A stretch of 64,000 nt of DNA. Source: Manduca sexta. Its lineage: Eukaryota > Arthropoda > Insecta > Lepidoptera > Sphingidae. Of the stretch, positions 23,787-33,903 are shown one piece after another. The stretch is from assembly GCF_014839805.1 (NCBI RefSeq), contig NC_051131.1, positions 4,762,913 through 4,826,912 of the forward strand, written 5' to 3'. Both the position numbers and the translations under genes were made by a program. Each line of letters opens with the position of its first letter. Positions within the stretch are counted from its first letter, which is position 1. A model generated the notes under the pieces. The model was not told the origin of the DNA and did not search any database. It saw only the letters and a program-made list of their open reading frames with translations.

Positions 23787-25115
23787 GGGGTAAGTGTACG
23801 CAGCATCGTGGGTAAGTGTACGCACCACTGTGTGTAAGTGTATGCAATACTAAAAAAGAGATTTTAACCTATTATAGCTAGCTTAAAAACATTAACAACA
23901 TTTTTTATTTATATGTACTTATGGTATGAATTTTTTCGCTAGTTGAAGCATCAACATGTTGGTGAAAATGCAGTGGTGGCAGAACTGGTCAAAATTATGT
24001 CTGTAGCTGAACATGATACAGAGGTGTCCATGATATTTTATTTTCCTTGTTAGCGTTGGATGATGTCAATGTAAGTCCAGTAGTCAACGACACATTTTGT
24101 ACAGGTTGACTAAATGATGTAGGAGCTTTTTCGATCTGCAAAGAAGAGTCTTGCCCGGACATAAAAAGATTAAGGAATGTTGAAGGTGAAGTCGTTCCTG
24201 CACTTGCCGAAACTTCTTATGTAGGTAATTTAGAACAGGTGGATGCTATTATATATATGCAGAAACTTTGATTATACCCAGTCTTGTACAGCTAAATTCG
24301 ATGACTTGTTGAATCGATGCTTAATGTTATTTACTTCAGCATACTCATAAATCAACTGCTGGAGGTTCTGTATAGTAAGACCGTAATAAAGATCATCACT
24401 TTGTTTGATATATTTGTATATAGGATTCTCTTAATCTTTGGTGAATGTCAAAGAAAATCGTTTCATGCTGGTAGCTGTCTTCGCAGCTTTTATACGTTTT
24501 CGCAGAGTACTTTCCTTAAGTCCGACTAGATAGGCAGCTTTTCGCTTACTGGTGCCTTTTGTAATTAATAATTTGGCGGTTTCCAGCTGTTCATCTGTGA
24601 CAAGGCACCCTGAGCTTTCCTCTGGTAATCTCGAAGCATTTTCAATGTGTATTTGGATTCTGAAACAAAAAATAGCATCACATGTACAAAGCCATGCAAG
24701 CGGGGAAAGTGTACGCATGCGCACACTTATACGACAAGCTTCTGCGCACACTTAACCCAAACCATTGAAACAGAATTTTAGCAATATTGTTACTTATGGG
24801 GTCATTATAACAACTCAAACACTGGCAATTATGAAACTAGATATTAAGTAGCACTCGATTCTAAACAACATATTTCCAAATAGTTTACATGACTAAAAAA
24901 AGATTACGTGTCAAATGTGATAAAATATGGTAAGAATTTTAGTAAAAATCTTCACTTACCTGTAAAAATAAAATGGTGCGCATACGGCAGCTGTAACACA
25001 AGCGCTACGCAGGATATCGTGCGGGGTACCAAAGAGGACAAATGCCGTCCCTTAGTTATAAATCGTATTCGAGATATTTTAAATGCGCACACTTACTCGC
25101 TACGCACACTTACCC
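23787..25115 (-). mobile_element. Internally deleted pogo/Tigger-type DNA transposon
   Basis: The left end GGGGTAAGTGTACGCAGC is matched in inverted form by the right end, whose minus strand reads GGGTAAGTGTGCGTAGC. Each is flanked by TA (23785-23786, 25116-25117), the pogo/Tc1 target. Both ends hold a second subterminal copy of GGGTAAGTGTRCGCA, and more copies sit internally near 24.7 kb. A transposase remnant on the minus strand has the pogo DNA-binding region but no DDE catalytic domain. The element is 1,329 bp, much shorter than an autonomous Tigger. The left boundary is uncertain because a further inverted end copy lies at 23767-23780. Confidence 0.75.
23995..24659 (-). pseudogene. Broken pogo/Tigger-type transposase (DNA-binding region and C-terminal tail)
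   Basis: After an acceptor-like TTTTTGTTTCAG (ending at 24660) the frame reads LETAKLLITKGTSKRKAAYL and VGLKESTLRKRIKAA, a psq/CENP-B-type helix-turn-helix. FTKD is then followed by a stop (24433-24431). The same frame continues with DDLYYGLTIQNLQQLIYEYA and IKHRFNKSSNLAVQDWV, the second CENP-B-type helix region, before another stop. After a frame change, 24215-23995 reads as a Ser/Thr-rich C-terminal tail (TFLNLFMSGQDSS). The DDE catalytic core between these parts is absent. It cannot make an active transposase. Confidence 0.8.
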
Positions 25116-25436
25116 TACATTACTCTACAGGTTTTTGCCGTAAAATAAAAGTTATCCAAGAAATAAATTATAACCTGATTGAATTGAGAAGTCAAACAAT
25201 TATCCTTAATATCCTAACAATTGAAATTTCCGATTTATATGTGTTGATTTTTATCCCAAGATTAATTTATTCTTATAGTATAAAATCAGCTCTTTAGCTT
25301 TTTTACGATTATAATCTATTCTCATCGTTTAAAAAGTACGCTTACCTTGCAGTGGAATGCAATATCTACATAGAAAGACTTTTAATTGACTAATATCAAT
25401 ATCAAATAAGTGAGAAGTGCCACTATTATATTTGTT

Positions 25437-25706
25437 GTATTTTCAGGCATTCGAAAGAGTATTACGGGTACTACTGAGCTCAGAAATGTTATGTTGTTCC
25501 TAAAACAGAGGCACGATATTCTAAGACTGGAGGCACGTCTGTTATTTGAAGTATTATGTTGTACTAATGCTGGATTGCGTACACCTTTTCGTAGTCTTAG
25601 TGAATATTATAAAAACGACACGGAATTAGATTTTTTTGCTATATTTACTAGTAAATATGGCATAAATGTTGTTCGAATAAATAACTCTTCCAATAATTAT
25701 AAGTAG
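25437..25706 (+). other. Coding-like open frame of unknown identity in intron 2
   Basis: An acceptor-like TTGTTGTATTTTCAG is followed by an 84-codon open frame to TAG at 25704-25706. It contains ELRNVMLFLKQRHDILRLEA, CTNAGLRTPFRSLSEYYK and ELDFFAIFTSKYGINVVRIN. The composition looks like a folded protein more than random AT-rich translation. I do not recognise the family. It lies antisense to the host gene, 320 bases beyond the Tigger-type element, and may be the end of another transposon or of a retrocopied gene. Confidence 0.3.
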
Positions 25707-26224
25707 CTTTGATTTGTAAACAGTTTAAATATTATTTTATATCGTTTACACTCGTAATCACTCATTACTAAATAATATAAGTAGCGAATAACGTTTGAGT
25801 TACTCATTTGTATACTTAACTATAAGAAATACTAATTTATAACGTCTAAAGTGTAACTTTTTGTTAGTTCCTAAAATAAATAAGGAAAATTGTTAATCTA
25901 CCAAATTTGTACTTTGAACGTGTCTTGAGCTTCGCTTTTCATATTACGAAGGCGCACACGTAGTACATTACCACTAAACCTAGTTCAGTAAAGTGACTAA
26001 CTGCGTAGTTAAAAGGCTAATGGGACAATTGGGTGTGTAGCCTAATAAAACATCAACATATTGCGCCGACGCTCAATAACATTGTCTGCTCGACTTCATA
26101 AATCCAGACAGGTCACAGTTGGTTCCTAACATTTTATTTTGGTAATATCCTTTTGCTATAAAGTAACGCGTAATATTATTTCTGGTCTCGTAATGGCTAT
26201 AATTTTGTACTGAATATTTTGGGA

Positions 26225-26366
26225 ATACTGCCAAATTCCTAACTCCGAGCTGCGACTAAGTAATCTTTCAAATGTAAATACCCGACCCAGGTTCGAACCC
26301 AGGACATCAGCGCGGTAGTCGTACTCGTAACTCGTATGATTACAACTACGCCACCGAGATAGTCAA
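26225..26366 (-). mobile_element. tRNA-derived SINE, family A, copy 4 (head half)
   Basis: On the minus strand it shows CTCGGTGGCGTAGTTGTAAT (A-box region) and CTGGGTTCGAACCTGGGTC (B-box). The tail half is missing or unrecognisable. Despite the tRNA-like boxes it does not fold as a complete tRNA. Confidence 0.7.
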
Positions 26367-27639
26367 TAATTATAAATAGACCAACAAGAACACGTCATTA
26401 TTCTGAAAACAAGACAAACCCGCAAAGACTTGTCACAAAGTCCACTTTGTCACCGATGTGACAGCTCGGCCCAGCGTAGTCTAGGCAGATATCTATGCGT
26501 AGTATGCAGGTAATATTACCATGTTTAGCGTCTTTACATTTATTTGTATGAAAATCAACAATATAAAAAAGAAAGAATATAAATATATAACTAAAATATA
26601 ATGCAACGATTGTGAACGTCCGATCCAAAGAAAAATGCAAGCAAGTGTATCGCCGATGCAGTGGTCCGCGCGCTGGCCGGTTCAGATGCCCGCCTTTTTT
26701 CTTCTTTCTTCGCACGACTGATCACGTTATCGATATCATTGTGAAGTTACGCCACGCCTTACGGTCGTCTATTATTTTGCTAATTATGTAATGAAACTGA
26801 CAGAACGGACAGAACAACATGGAGTGCTATGCATATAGCATAAAGAAGAAGATAATTAGTAAAAAAGTTTCATCTTCTGCAATTAATTCAATAGAGTTCA
26901 AAATGTCAAGCAACATTCATTTGTTCGGTGACGCGCCGACGTCGAGTTTAATATTTCTTGCAGACGCTTTCAACTACATAATTTTCTTTTAGCAAAAATT
27001 ATGAGCATTTCTCTATACGATCTTCGCTTACATTTGGCCATGAGCTGAATAATACATATTATTATTGTTCAAAGTATCGTTTGTTTTTTGTTATAAACAA
27101 TGAAATATTTCTCTTATTTTCATTAAATGGTTGAACTCGCGGCACTGTTAGCATGAAACCTTTTTCTCAGATTAAAAGCATTCAGGATAGATGTATTTTT
27201 CCGGGAAGAACCTCCAAGTTACCTATTTGGTATCTCTTTGCTAAAAACATATCAATCCGATGGCTCCTTTGCCTTGTAAAAGAAAAATAAACCGATAAAT
27301 ACATATTCATATTCGGTCATAATTGTCAGTGAAACAATTTTACTCGAGTGATGCTATTCGTTTCGTTTACAATGCATGCATTGCTTTTATTTCAAACGAA
27401 ATATACTTCACATTTAATTTATCGATGTTTAATGTCTGGCTGCGATTGTTAATTAGTTTAATATGAACGTTAAGGGTATGAAATCAAATATACTTGATTT
27501 TGTGAATAAAAGTCTTGTTTAAAACAATTTACTGGGTACCATTTATATCTAATTAGGTTAAATATTATCGCTCTAGCACGAAAACGAATTATAGGACCAG
27601 GAACGATAATTGATAAAAAATTATGATCAACTACGCACT

Positions 27640-27875
27640 ATTTTTTTTATGAGAGACGCCTGAGGTGGTTTGGTCACGTTCTGTGCAGATAAAAATAAAG
27701 TCGTCAAAAAAGCCCTGAGCCTGCTAGAGCACATAAAAGGGTGAGAAAGACAGTTTCTACTTCGTTCTAAAATTTAAAACCAGAATTAAATACATGAACG
27801 GACAACCCAAGTCAGGACAACTGAGCGCAGATATATTAGGAGAGTTGACAAAAAGTGGGAATAAGTAAAGAAGAA
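27640..27875 (+). pseudogene. LINE reverse-transcriptase C-terminal fragment
   Basis: The plus strand reads YERRLRWFGHVLCR (27645-27689), then a stop and broken frames, then GQPKSGQLSADILGELTKSG near 27800-27865. RLRWFGHV followed by a G-(R/Q)-P-K-S stretch is characteristic of the C-terminal region of RTE- and Jockey-like LINE proteins. It is heavily decayed. Confidence 0.6.
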
Positions 27876-28214
27876 GAAACAAGATTTTCCATAAGTTACT
27901 CATAAAAATAATTGACTATGATGTTAATAGGTAAAAATATTTTGTGGCCTAAACGCTCGCTAATATAAATTTATATATACTTACTTTAAACTTCCTAAAA
28001 CAAGTTATATGGATGATAAAACAACGTGTTCATAAGTAAATGTGAATTCATAAATTATAATTAATTAGGTAATAACTATCTAACTAAAGTCGTAGGGGAA
28101 AATTATGTCATATGAGATGATTAATACGAAATATGGTGGTGCTTACGACAGTTAAATGACTCGACATGATTTACACAAATAGGTATCTCTGCGCGTTGAA
28201 ATTTTCTTAAAATA

Positions 28215-28375
28215 TCACCACGCCTTTTTCTCTTTTCGGAGGTAGGCAGAGGTGTAACTCACCAAAATTTTGCCATATATATTCAAATGCAACAGAGGGA
28301 GGCTCTATTACCGTGCTCCGGACATATTCAGTCTAAGCTAATACTAAGCAGAAGAACCCAATATCATAATGTAAC
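28215..28375 (-). mobile_element. tRNA-derived SINE, family A, copy 5 (decayed 3' part)
   Basis: GGAGGTAGGCAGAGGTGTAA, GGGAGGCTCTATTACCGTG and GCTAATACTAAGCAGAAGAA align with the tail and middle of family A. Confidence 0.6.
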
Positions 28376-28461
28376 GTTTACAGTTAAAAATTTTGTTCGA
28401 TAATTGTAAACTCTCTGTGTATTCCACTGTACCTAATTTATATATTTGAACTGATTTTGAA

Positions 28462-28535
28462 AAGGGCAACACAAGTTTCTGGCCCGGTCTTCTTTGACGG
28501 AAACTGCTTTCCGAACTGGTGGTAGAGTTAATATT
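28462..28535 (+). repeat. LINE-type tail fragment
   Basis: TTTCTGGCCCGGTCTTCTTT, GACGGAAACTGCTTTCCGAA and CTGGTGGTAGAGTT resemble a LINE 3' end widespread in moths and butterflies (from memory). Confidence 0.5.
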
Positions 28536-30627
28536 TACGGAATATAAATAATACTGCTAGAACTTTGAGAGCTGTAAACTAAAGTTATAAGTATTGGGCC
28601 ATTTTATATTTTTTTGAAGAATAACGTCACCTCTGGATCTCATTAAACGGCCAGGTAAAAATGTACTTACCACATTATTAATTAAGTAAAAAAATTATAG
28701 TTTTTATGTGTTCAATTTGAAGTCTTCTAATATTCATTTATCCTCTAGGTCAATAGGAACAAAAATGGCTTCTTAAGAAAAGACTTTTTTTTTTTTCATT
28801 TTGTTCGGACTACTATCTAATTTTACAATTTATAATTTGAAACTTGCGAAACAGGTGCATAATTCTTACCACACTACGTATATGAAAAATATGAAATCAC
28901 CATAATAATTTGAATCTTAAAACCTATTTTTCTTAGACAACAATGACACAATTCGTCATGATTGAACATATTAAATGTGGTACAATATTGTTTTCACCAG
29001 TTTAATTAATTGCCCTCTCAGACACAATAAAAATTTATATGGAATAAATAATAATGTACTCATTGCATAAAACGGAACGGAAACCTGTAAGTTTTATGCA
29101 GTTGGTAGCGGAATTTGAAACAGTATGGCTCGGTGGACTAACTTCGGGCTGTAATTTACAACGTACACTATTTTTGTTCCATTAGAATGCCAGTGTTGTG
29201 TGTTTAGTGAGGAAATAGCGTTTGCAGAATTATGGAAAAAGTCTTTTAATTTAATTTACCGTCATATTGTATTCGTGAAGTTGAATTATGTTTGTTATAC
29301 TTTATATAAATTGTATAGTTTTAACCGCTCTAGTAACAGTTTACGACATTGACGTATATTTGATGTTAATTAAAAGTAGTTAGAAACTTCGCCATTCAAT
29401 GCAAATTAGAAGCAATAGAAACAAAACAAGCCAAATAAAAAAAAGTAGGCGCAGAACATTATTAAAATGCATGACAATGTTTTTAACAATTCTTTACAAA
29501 TGTAATGTACAACTCATACATAATGCAGCATTATTATAAGTCATCTGCTTCATCAAACTGATTCAGTTCTTTATATTTCGCCGATATGTTACATAGACGA
29601 GTCTAAAACAGCCATATATGTCTTCCGTGCTTGTAAAGCGGAAGTGGAAACGGGAGAGCTAACACCCCGAACGACGTTTACTAGGTTTCGAATGCATCTA
29701 TCTGTCAACAGGGATGTATTTGAGATTTTTTATTAGGACGCCTTTAGTATAAACTTCTTACGGTGGTTGTGATATATACGAGAAGACGGATAAAATTGGT
29801 GTCATTTTGTAATAATGTCAGAAATTCTACTCGTCGCAAATATTTTTTCTCTTATTCCATCGTGTTTTTTATTGACTTCTCCTTTCGACTTAGTCACAAT
29901 AACTTCAGTCTATTTACATTTGTAGTTACGTTTCGATTTACTTATTGAAAATATTTATTCTCCGTAATAGATTTTACAACCGAATTTAAATTTCCACATT
30001 CAGTCAATGTCTCCGATTTAAAGATATGAAAGTTCGGAAATAAATTATCCTATTATTCCTATATCGTAGAATAAATCTATTGACATGTTATTTAAGATTC
30101 GATCTGCAAAAATATTGTGTTATATTATCTCGAAAATGTTATAATGCAGAGTTCTAGTTGCAGATTCTTGGTTACATATATCTATTAATAATCGGTTATA
30201 TTGATTATTATGGTTCATAGCATACAGGCTGGAACTGAGACAACTGGCGTGTAAATACGGTCCTGCCTCTCGGTAGGAAGCGTTGGTTCAGTGAGTCGCA
30301 ACACATTTAACTCTAAAGATTTATTGCGAAACTTCTTTTCATCGTAAGTTGACTGTAGATAAAATGTCAACAAAAATCTACAGAGGGACGCTATATCGTC
30401 TGTAAATACTATAAATTGGGTATGTTGAATTAATATAAATATTAAATTCATTGTTTTATATTAAAATAGGTTTTAAATAAAATTTGGATTTTTCGCGATT
30501 TTATTCCCAACAATTGAATATTAAATTTTCTATAATTTTGAAATGAAGGCAGTTATTTCGCCGGGTTACGGGTAAAGGCTTCAGTATTTGCAACGTCAGG
30601 AGATAAATTAAAAAAAAAAACATTATT

Positions 30628-30668
30628 TTACGTCTAACACTCACATAAACAAGAAATCATTGAAAGAA
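30628..30668 (+). repeat. Short Penelope-like border fragment
   Basis: GTCTAACACTCACATAAACA followed by AGAAATCATTGAAAG is a diverged copy of the border sequence at 6.36, 20.0 and 32.06 kb. Confidence 0.45.
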
Positions 30669-30747
30669 TTAAGGTTTTTAAATTTACGGCAAAACACCAT
30701 GATAAGCCACTAACTAGTTCACAACAATTTACTATAAGCTACATAAA

Positions 30748-31038
30748 GTGTTCAATCAGGCTTATCTAATTCATAACTTCTCCAATTTTACTGCAGACTA
30801 CTGCAATAAAAATAAATCCAATAACCTTCAAGATATCTTATTACATATTGCCATGAGGAAAATCGTTGCATATCCGACGGTCAAAAATTGCGACCGAAGA
30901 AGATACATTTTCGATATTTCATCCGTTGCATTGATTTTGCCACATGACGGCCAACGCGCCATTTTGCTTTGTGTTGACGGTTCGGAAATTCAATTTCCAC
31001 TGGCTGTTCATAAATATCTTATAAGTTCCGAAGCTTGA
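30748..31038 (+). other. Open frame of 96 codons, not recognised
   Basis: The translation contains NNLQDILLHIAMRKIVAYP and HDGQRAILLCVDGSEIQFPL. It is less AT-biased than neighbouring frames, and it ends at a normal stop with no domain I can name. It could be transposon debris or chance. Confidence 0.15.
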
Positions 31039-31796
31039 CACATTTAAAAAATCTATTGGCAAAAGTGTTACGGTTTTAGAGTTCCATTTTTGAATTAAAA
31101 TCCTTTGTTGTTAGAAGCCAGCTCTTTATCAATGTCTCCGTGTAATTCCATTATAATGCTTCAATATCTACACCTGTAGGAATTCGTTACCCTTGCTGTT
31201 AGTCTTCGTGTATCACCTAAACGTGATATTTAGAATTTTTGGAAAATTTTCAGACGGAAGTGCAACAATTTGGTACAATATTGAAGGGTTTGAATGATAA
31301 TATTAAAATAATTTATAATTTAAATAATATAAATATGAATGGATTATTAAAATAATTTATGATTTATTTAATACAGGGTAAAGCTCATCATGTTTCTGTA
31401 TTTATTAGTAAAGAATGGTTCCCAAATTATGTAAAAATATTAAATTTTTTATATTATAGTTTTAAGATTATTAAGATTATAACACCTTTTTATAATTGTT
31501 TTCCTGATGTTTTAATGCATTCAACTGAATAAATGTAAATATGTATTTAAAATAATGTTAATGATTTATAATTTTTAATTATTTTAAAGTAAATACCGTA
31601 AAAACCACTGTTTGTGCTTAAACAATAAATAAATATTTTTCCGCCATAACTGCTTTTTTATTTCAACGTGAATAACAAAGTTATTTGTCGGCAATTTCTA
31701 AGTAAATAATTTAATCCCTGTTTATTTTCATCGCAGCTATAATGAGTACTTAGAATCGTGCTAGTAACTGATTCGAGGAACACGTTGAGGGCTCCG

Positions 31797-32267
31797 CACC
31801 CACTGGCCCCTGAAATTCCTACCCTGTGCCCACTCGTCCCATGTAATAGTTTTAGTGCCTACTGGTCCCCTCCTATAGAGTATTATTTTTTGAGCTTTTT
31901 GACCTATCTTTGAAAACCGTCATATTCCCAAGCGTCACGTCCGTGCCTCGTCTTGTTTATATGTTTTTAAAAAACACGACGGCGCCCCGTCCGTGCTATG
32001 TCTGCGCCCCGTCCGTGCTATGTCTGCGCCCCGCGTCTTTTCTGTGTGGCCCGCCCCTAACATTCGCGTAAACTAGAAATCATTAAATAAACCGATCACT
32101 TAGGATTACAGGCGACTCTCAGACGGTTATGCCTTCTATACAATCGTGCATGCGTGTACTCGCTTATCATGTGTCTTCGTGTGATTGAACGACGACGGTG
32201 GACGAATGAGTACCTTATAAATAAATTAATACCTTAAAACTGATCTCCTATCAGGGGACCAATGGGC
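31797..32267. repeat. GC-rich cluster of a 15-bp motif in both orientations
   Basis: Variants of GTGCCCACTGGTCCC occur near 31797, 31829 and 31855 on the plus strand and, inverted, near 32252-32266 (GGGGACCAATGGGCAC). Between them lies a 22-bp minisatellite (GCGCCCCGTCCGTGCTATGT plus CT), two full units at 31982-32025, then a Penelope-like border at 32055-32095. The motif layout resembles subterminal transposase-binding sites. Confidence 0.5.
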
Positions 32268-33470
32268 ACTTGAATAGGTGACGAATCTACAACTTTTATT
32301 CTAGGGTACGAGTTTAAGGGATGGAGTGGGTCCCACGTTGAGAAATAATAAATTCTTCTGAAAAAGAATTCCTTTATTATAATATTAAATGAATAACAAA
32401 GCCATGGTTTATTTAAATCTCTGAATGTGTTCGATACGGCAATGTTTCTTGCCATTCTCGAAAACGAATTTAAATTTTAAAATATAAATGCTATTCTATA
32501 ATACACAAGATAATGGGCTAATACATATAATTTTAATACTCTTTATATTGAATGTTACTTTTTAACATTTTTATAAATATCTTAAAAACATCTATGCATA
32601 TGAAAATATAAAAAAAATTAGTCATCCTCCGATGGCGAAGTTCAACATCCAAGCCACCAGTGATCAAAGATTCAAAGTTATAATTATTATAATAATTAAT
32701 TGAATGTGACCAAATACTCAGTACACTGAACATAATATTATTTAAAATTTAACAATAAACCTTTTAAACATATCTCATAAAGATACGTGATATGTAGAAT
32801 TCAAATACATAAACATTTTCAATATTTTGTCACGAAGTACTTAATCCCATACCACATGTCCTGAATATAATTAAGGTAAATCCGATTTGTCGTTGCCGAT
32901 AGTCGTCGGATATAAAGTTGAGAGGACGTGATACGTGTCGGCTTTGTCCTGCTCGACTCGCTACTTTGTTACTATAATAGTTACACGCTACGCAGCCTAC
33001 AAAGAAGGGAAGAAGAACCCCTTAACAAGCTTTGCAACTTTGATCGTGCAAATAAATCTATGTACAGATATGTTCAATTGGAAAGCCTTGAGTGACGCAC
33101 CTGTTTTTGAGATGGGGTAAAATGTAATATTACCATTTATAATTTCGTATGACGACATAAACTTCTTAGCATTACGTAATTAGAAGTTGAGCAATCTTTT
33201 TAAATTCCAATTCCGACGGTACTATACTTGACAAGGTATGTAGATCGTTCACAATTTTGGTAAAGTCAATTCATTCGTCATACCGGCTATTTGCTATTGT
33301 GCATAGTATAATTTGAAACATCTAATACTTTACAGAAAAAAATATAATCCAAAAGGGTTTTCGTTTTATTTGCTAATATCGACGCAGTCATTCGTTTCAA
33401 CAGGTGTTTTTCCTTAACATATTGTAAATAACGTTTACATTTATAAAAAGGAAATAGAGAAATCGCTCAC

Positions 33471-33903
33471 CTGTCGCGCGCCCGTCTCCGCTAAATCCAC
33501 TTTGTTTCCTACAACGACGATGGGCACGGCCGTGCTTTGTTTGGTTTCGTGTATTTGATCCCTCAGAGCCCTGACTTCGGTGAAACTGTTAGCGTCGGTT
33601 ATGTCGTAAACCAAAATGAACGCGTCTGCCGATTGCATGGATAGCGCCCGCATTGCCGGAAATTCGTACGAGCCAGACGTGTCCAAAATGTCAAGGGTCA
33701 GCCTGACTCCAGACACGTTGAAGTCGCCGTGGTGCATTTCCTCTATTGTCCGCTTGTATTTCGTCGAGAAAGTACCGTAAAGAAATTGAGTTATGAGCGA
33801 CGACTTTCCAACTTTAGCAGCTCCGAGAACAACAATTTTATGCCGGACTGCACTGTTAGTGAGGCCGCCACTGTTAGAAACTGGGTCTTCGCTTCTCTCG
33901 GTC
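33471..33903 (-). CDS. Exon 2 of the Ras-family small GTPase: most of the G domain
   Basis: This exon encodes residues 31-174. The G domain begins near residue 51 (HKIVVLG). G1/P-loop is GAAKVGKSS at 57-65, G2 is Thr82 in the switch I stretch YKRTIEE, G3 is DTSG at 104-107 followed by S-Y-E-FPAMR, and G4 is NKVD at 163-166. FPAMR and DTSG are typical of the Rhes/Dexras and Di-Ras branch rather than of classical Ras. The acceptor is a pyrimidine-rich TTTTTTCTTTGCAG ending at 33904. The donor is CGACAG/GTGAGC at 33471/33470, in phase 0. Without splicing the frame runs into a stop nine codons later. The Ras Gly12-Gly13 pair is Ala59-Lys60 here and Gln61 is Ser108, so slow or absent intrinsic GTP hydrolysis is expected (inference from the family). 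Confidence 0.95.

Larger units (their letters stand above)
22036..33470 (-). other. Intron 2 of the GTPase gene (about 11.4 kb)
   Basis: The intron is bounded by GTGAGC at the donor and CCTTTTACAG at the acceptor. It contains a Helitron-like repeat beside exon 3, a deleted pogo/Tigger-type transposon, two SINE remnants, LINE debris at 27.6-28.5 kb and a GC-rich inverted-motif cluster at 31.8-32.3 kb. I see no host exon in 25710-26220, 26370-27640, 28540-30620 or 32300-33470. Confidence 0.85.

Noticed and set aside
23767..25118. CRISPR-like array from repeated 13-mers
   Set aside because: Copies are in both orientations with irregular spacing inside a DNA transposon in a eukaryotic intron.
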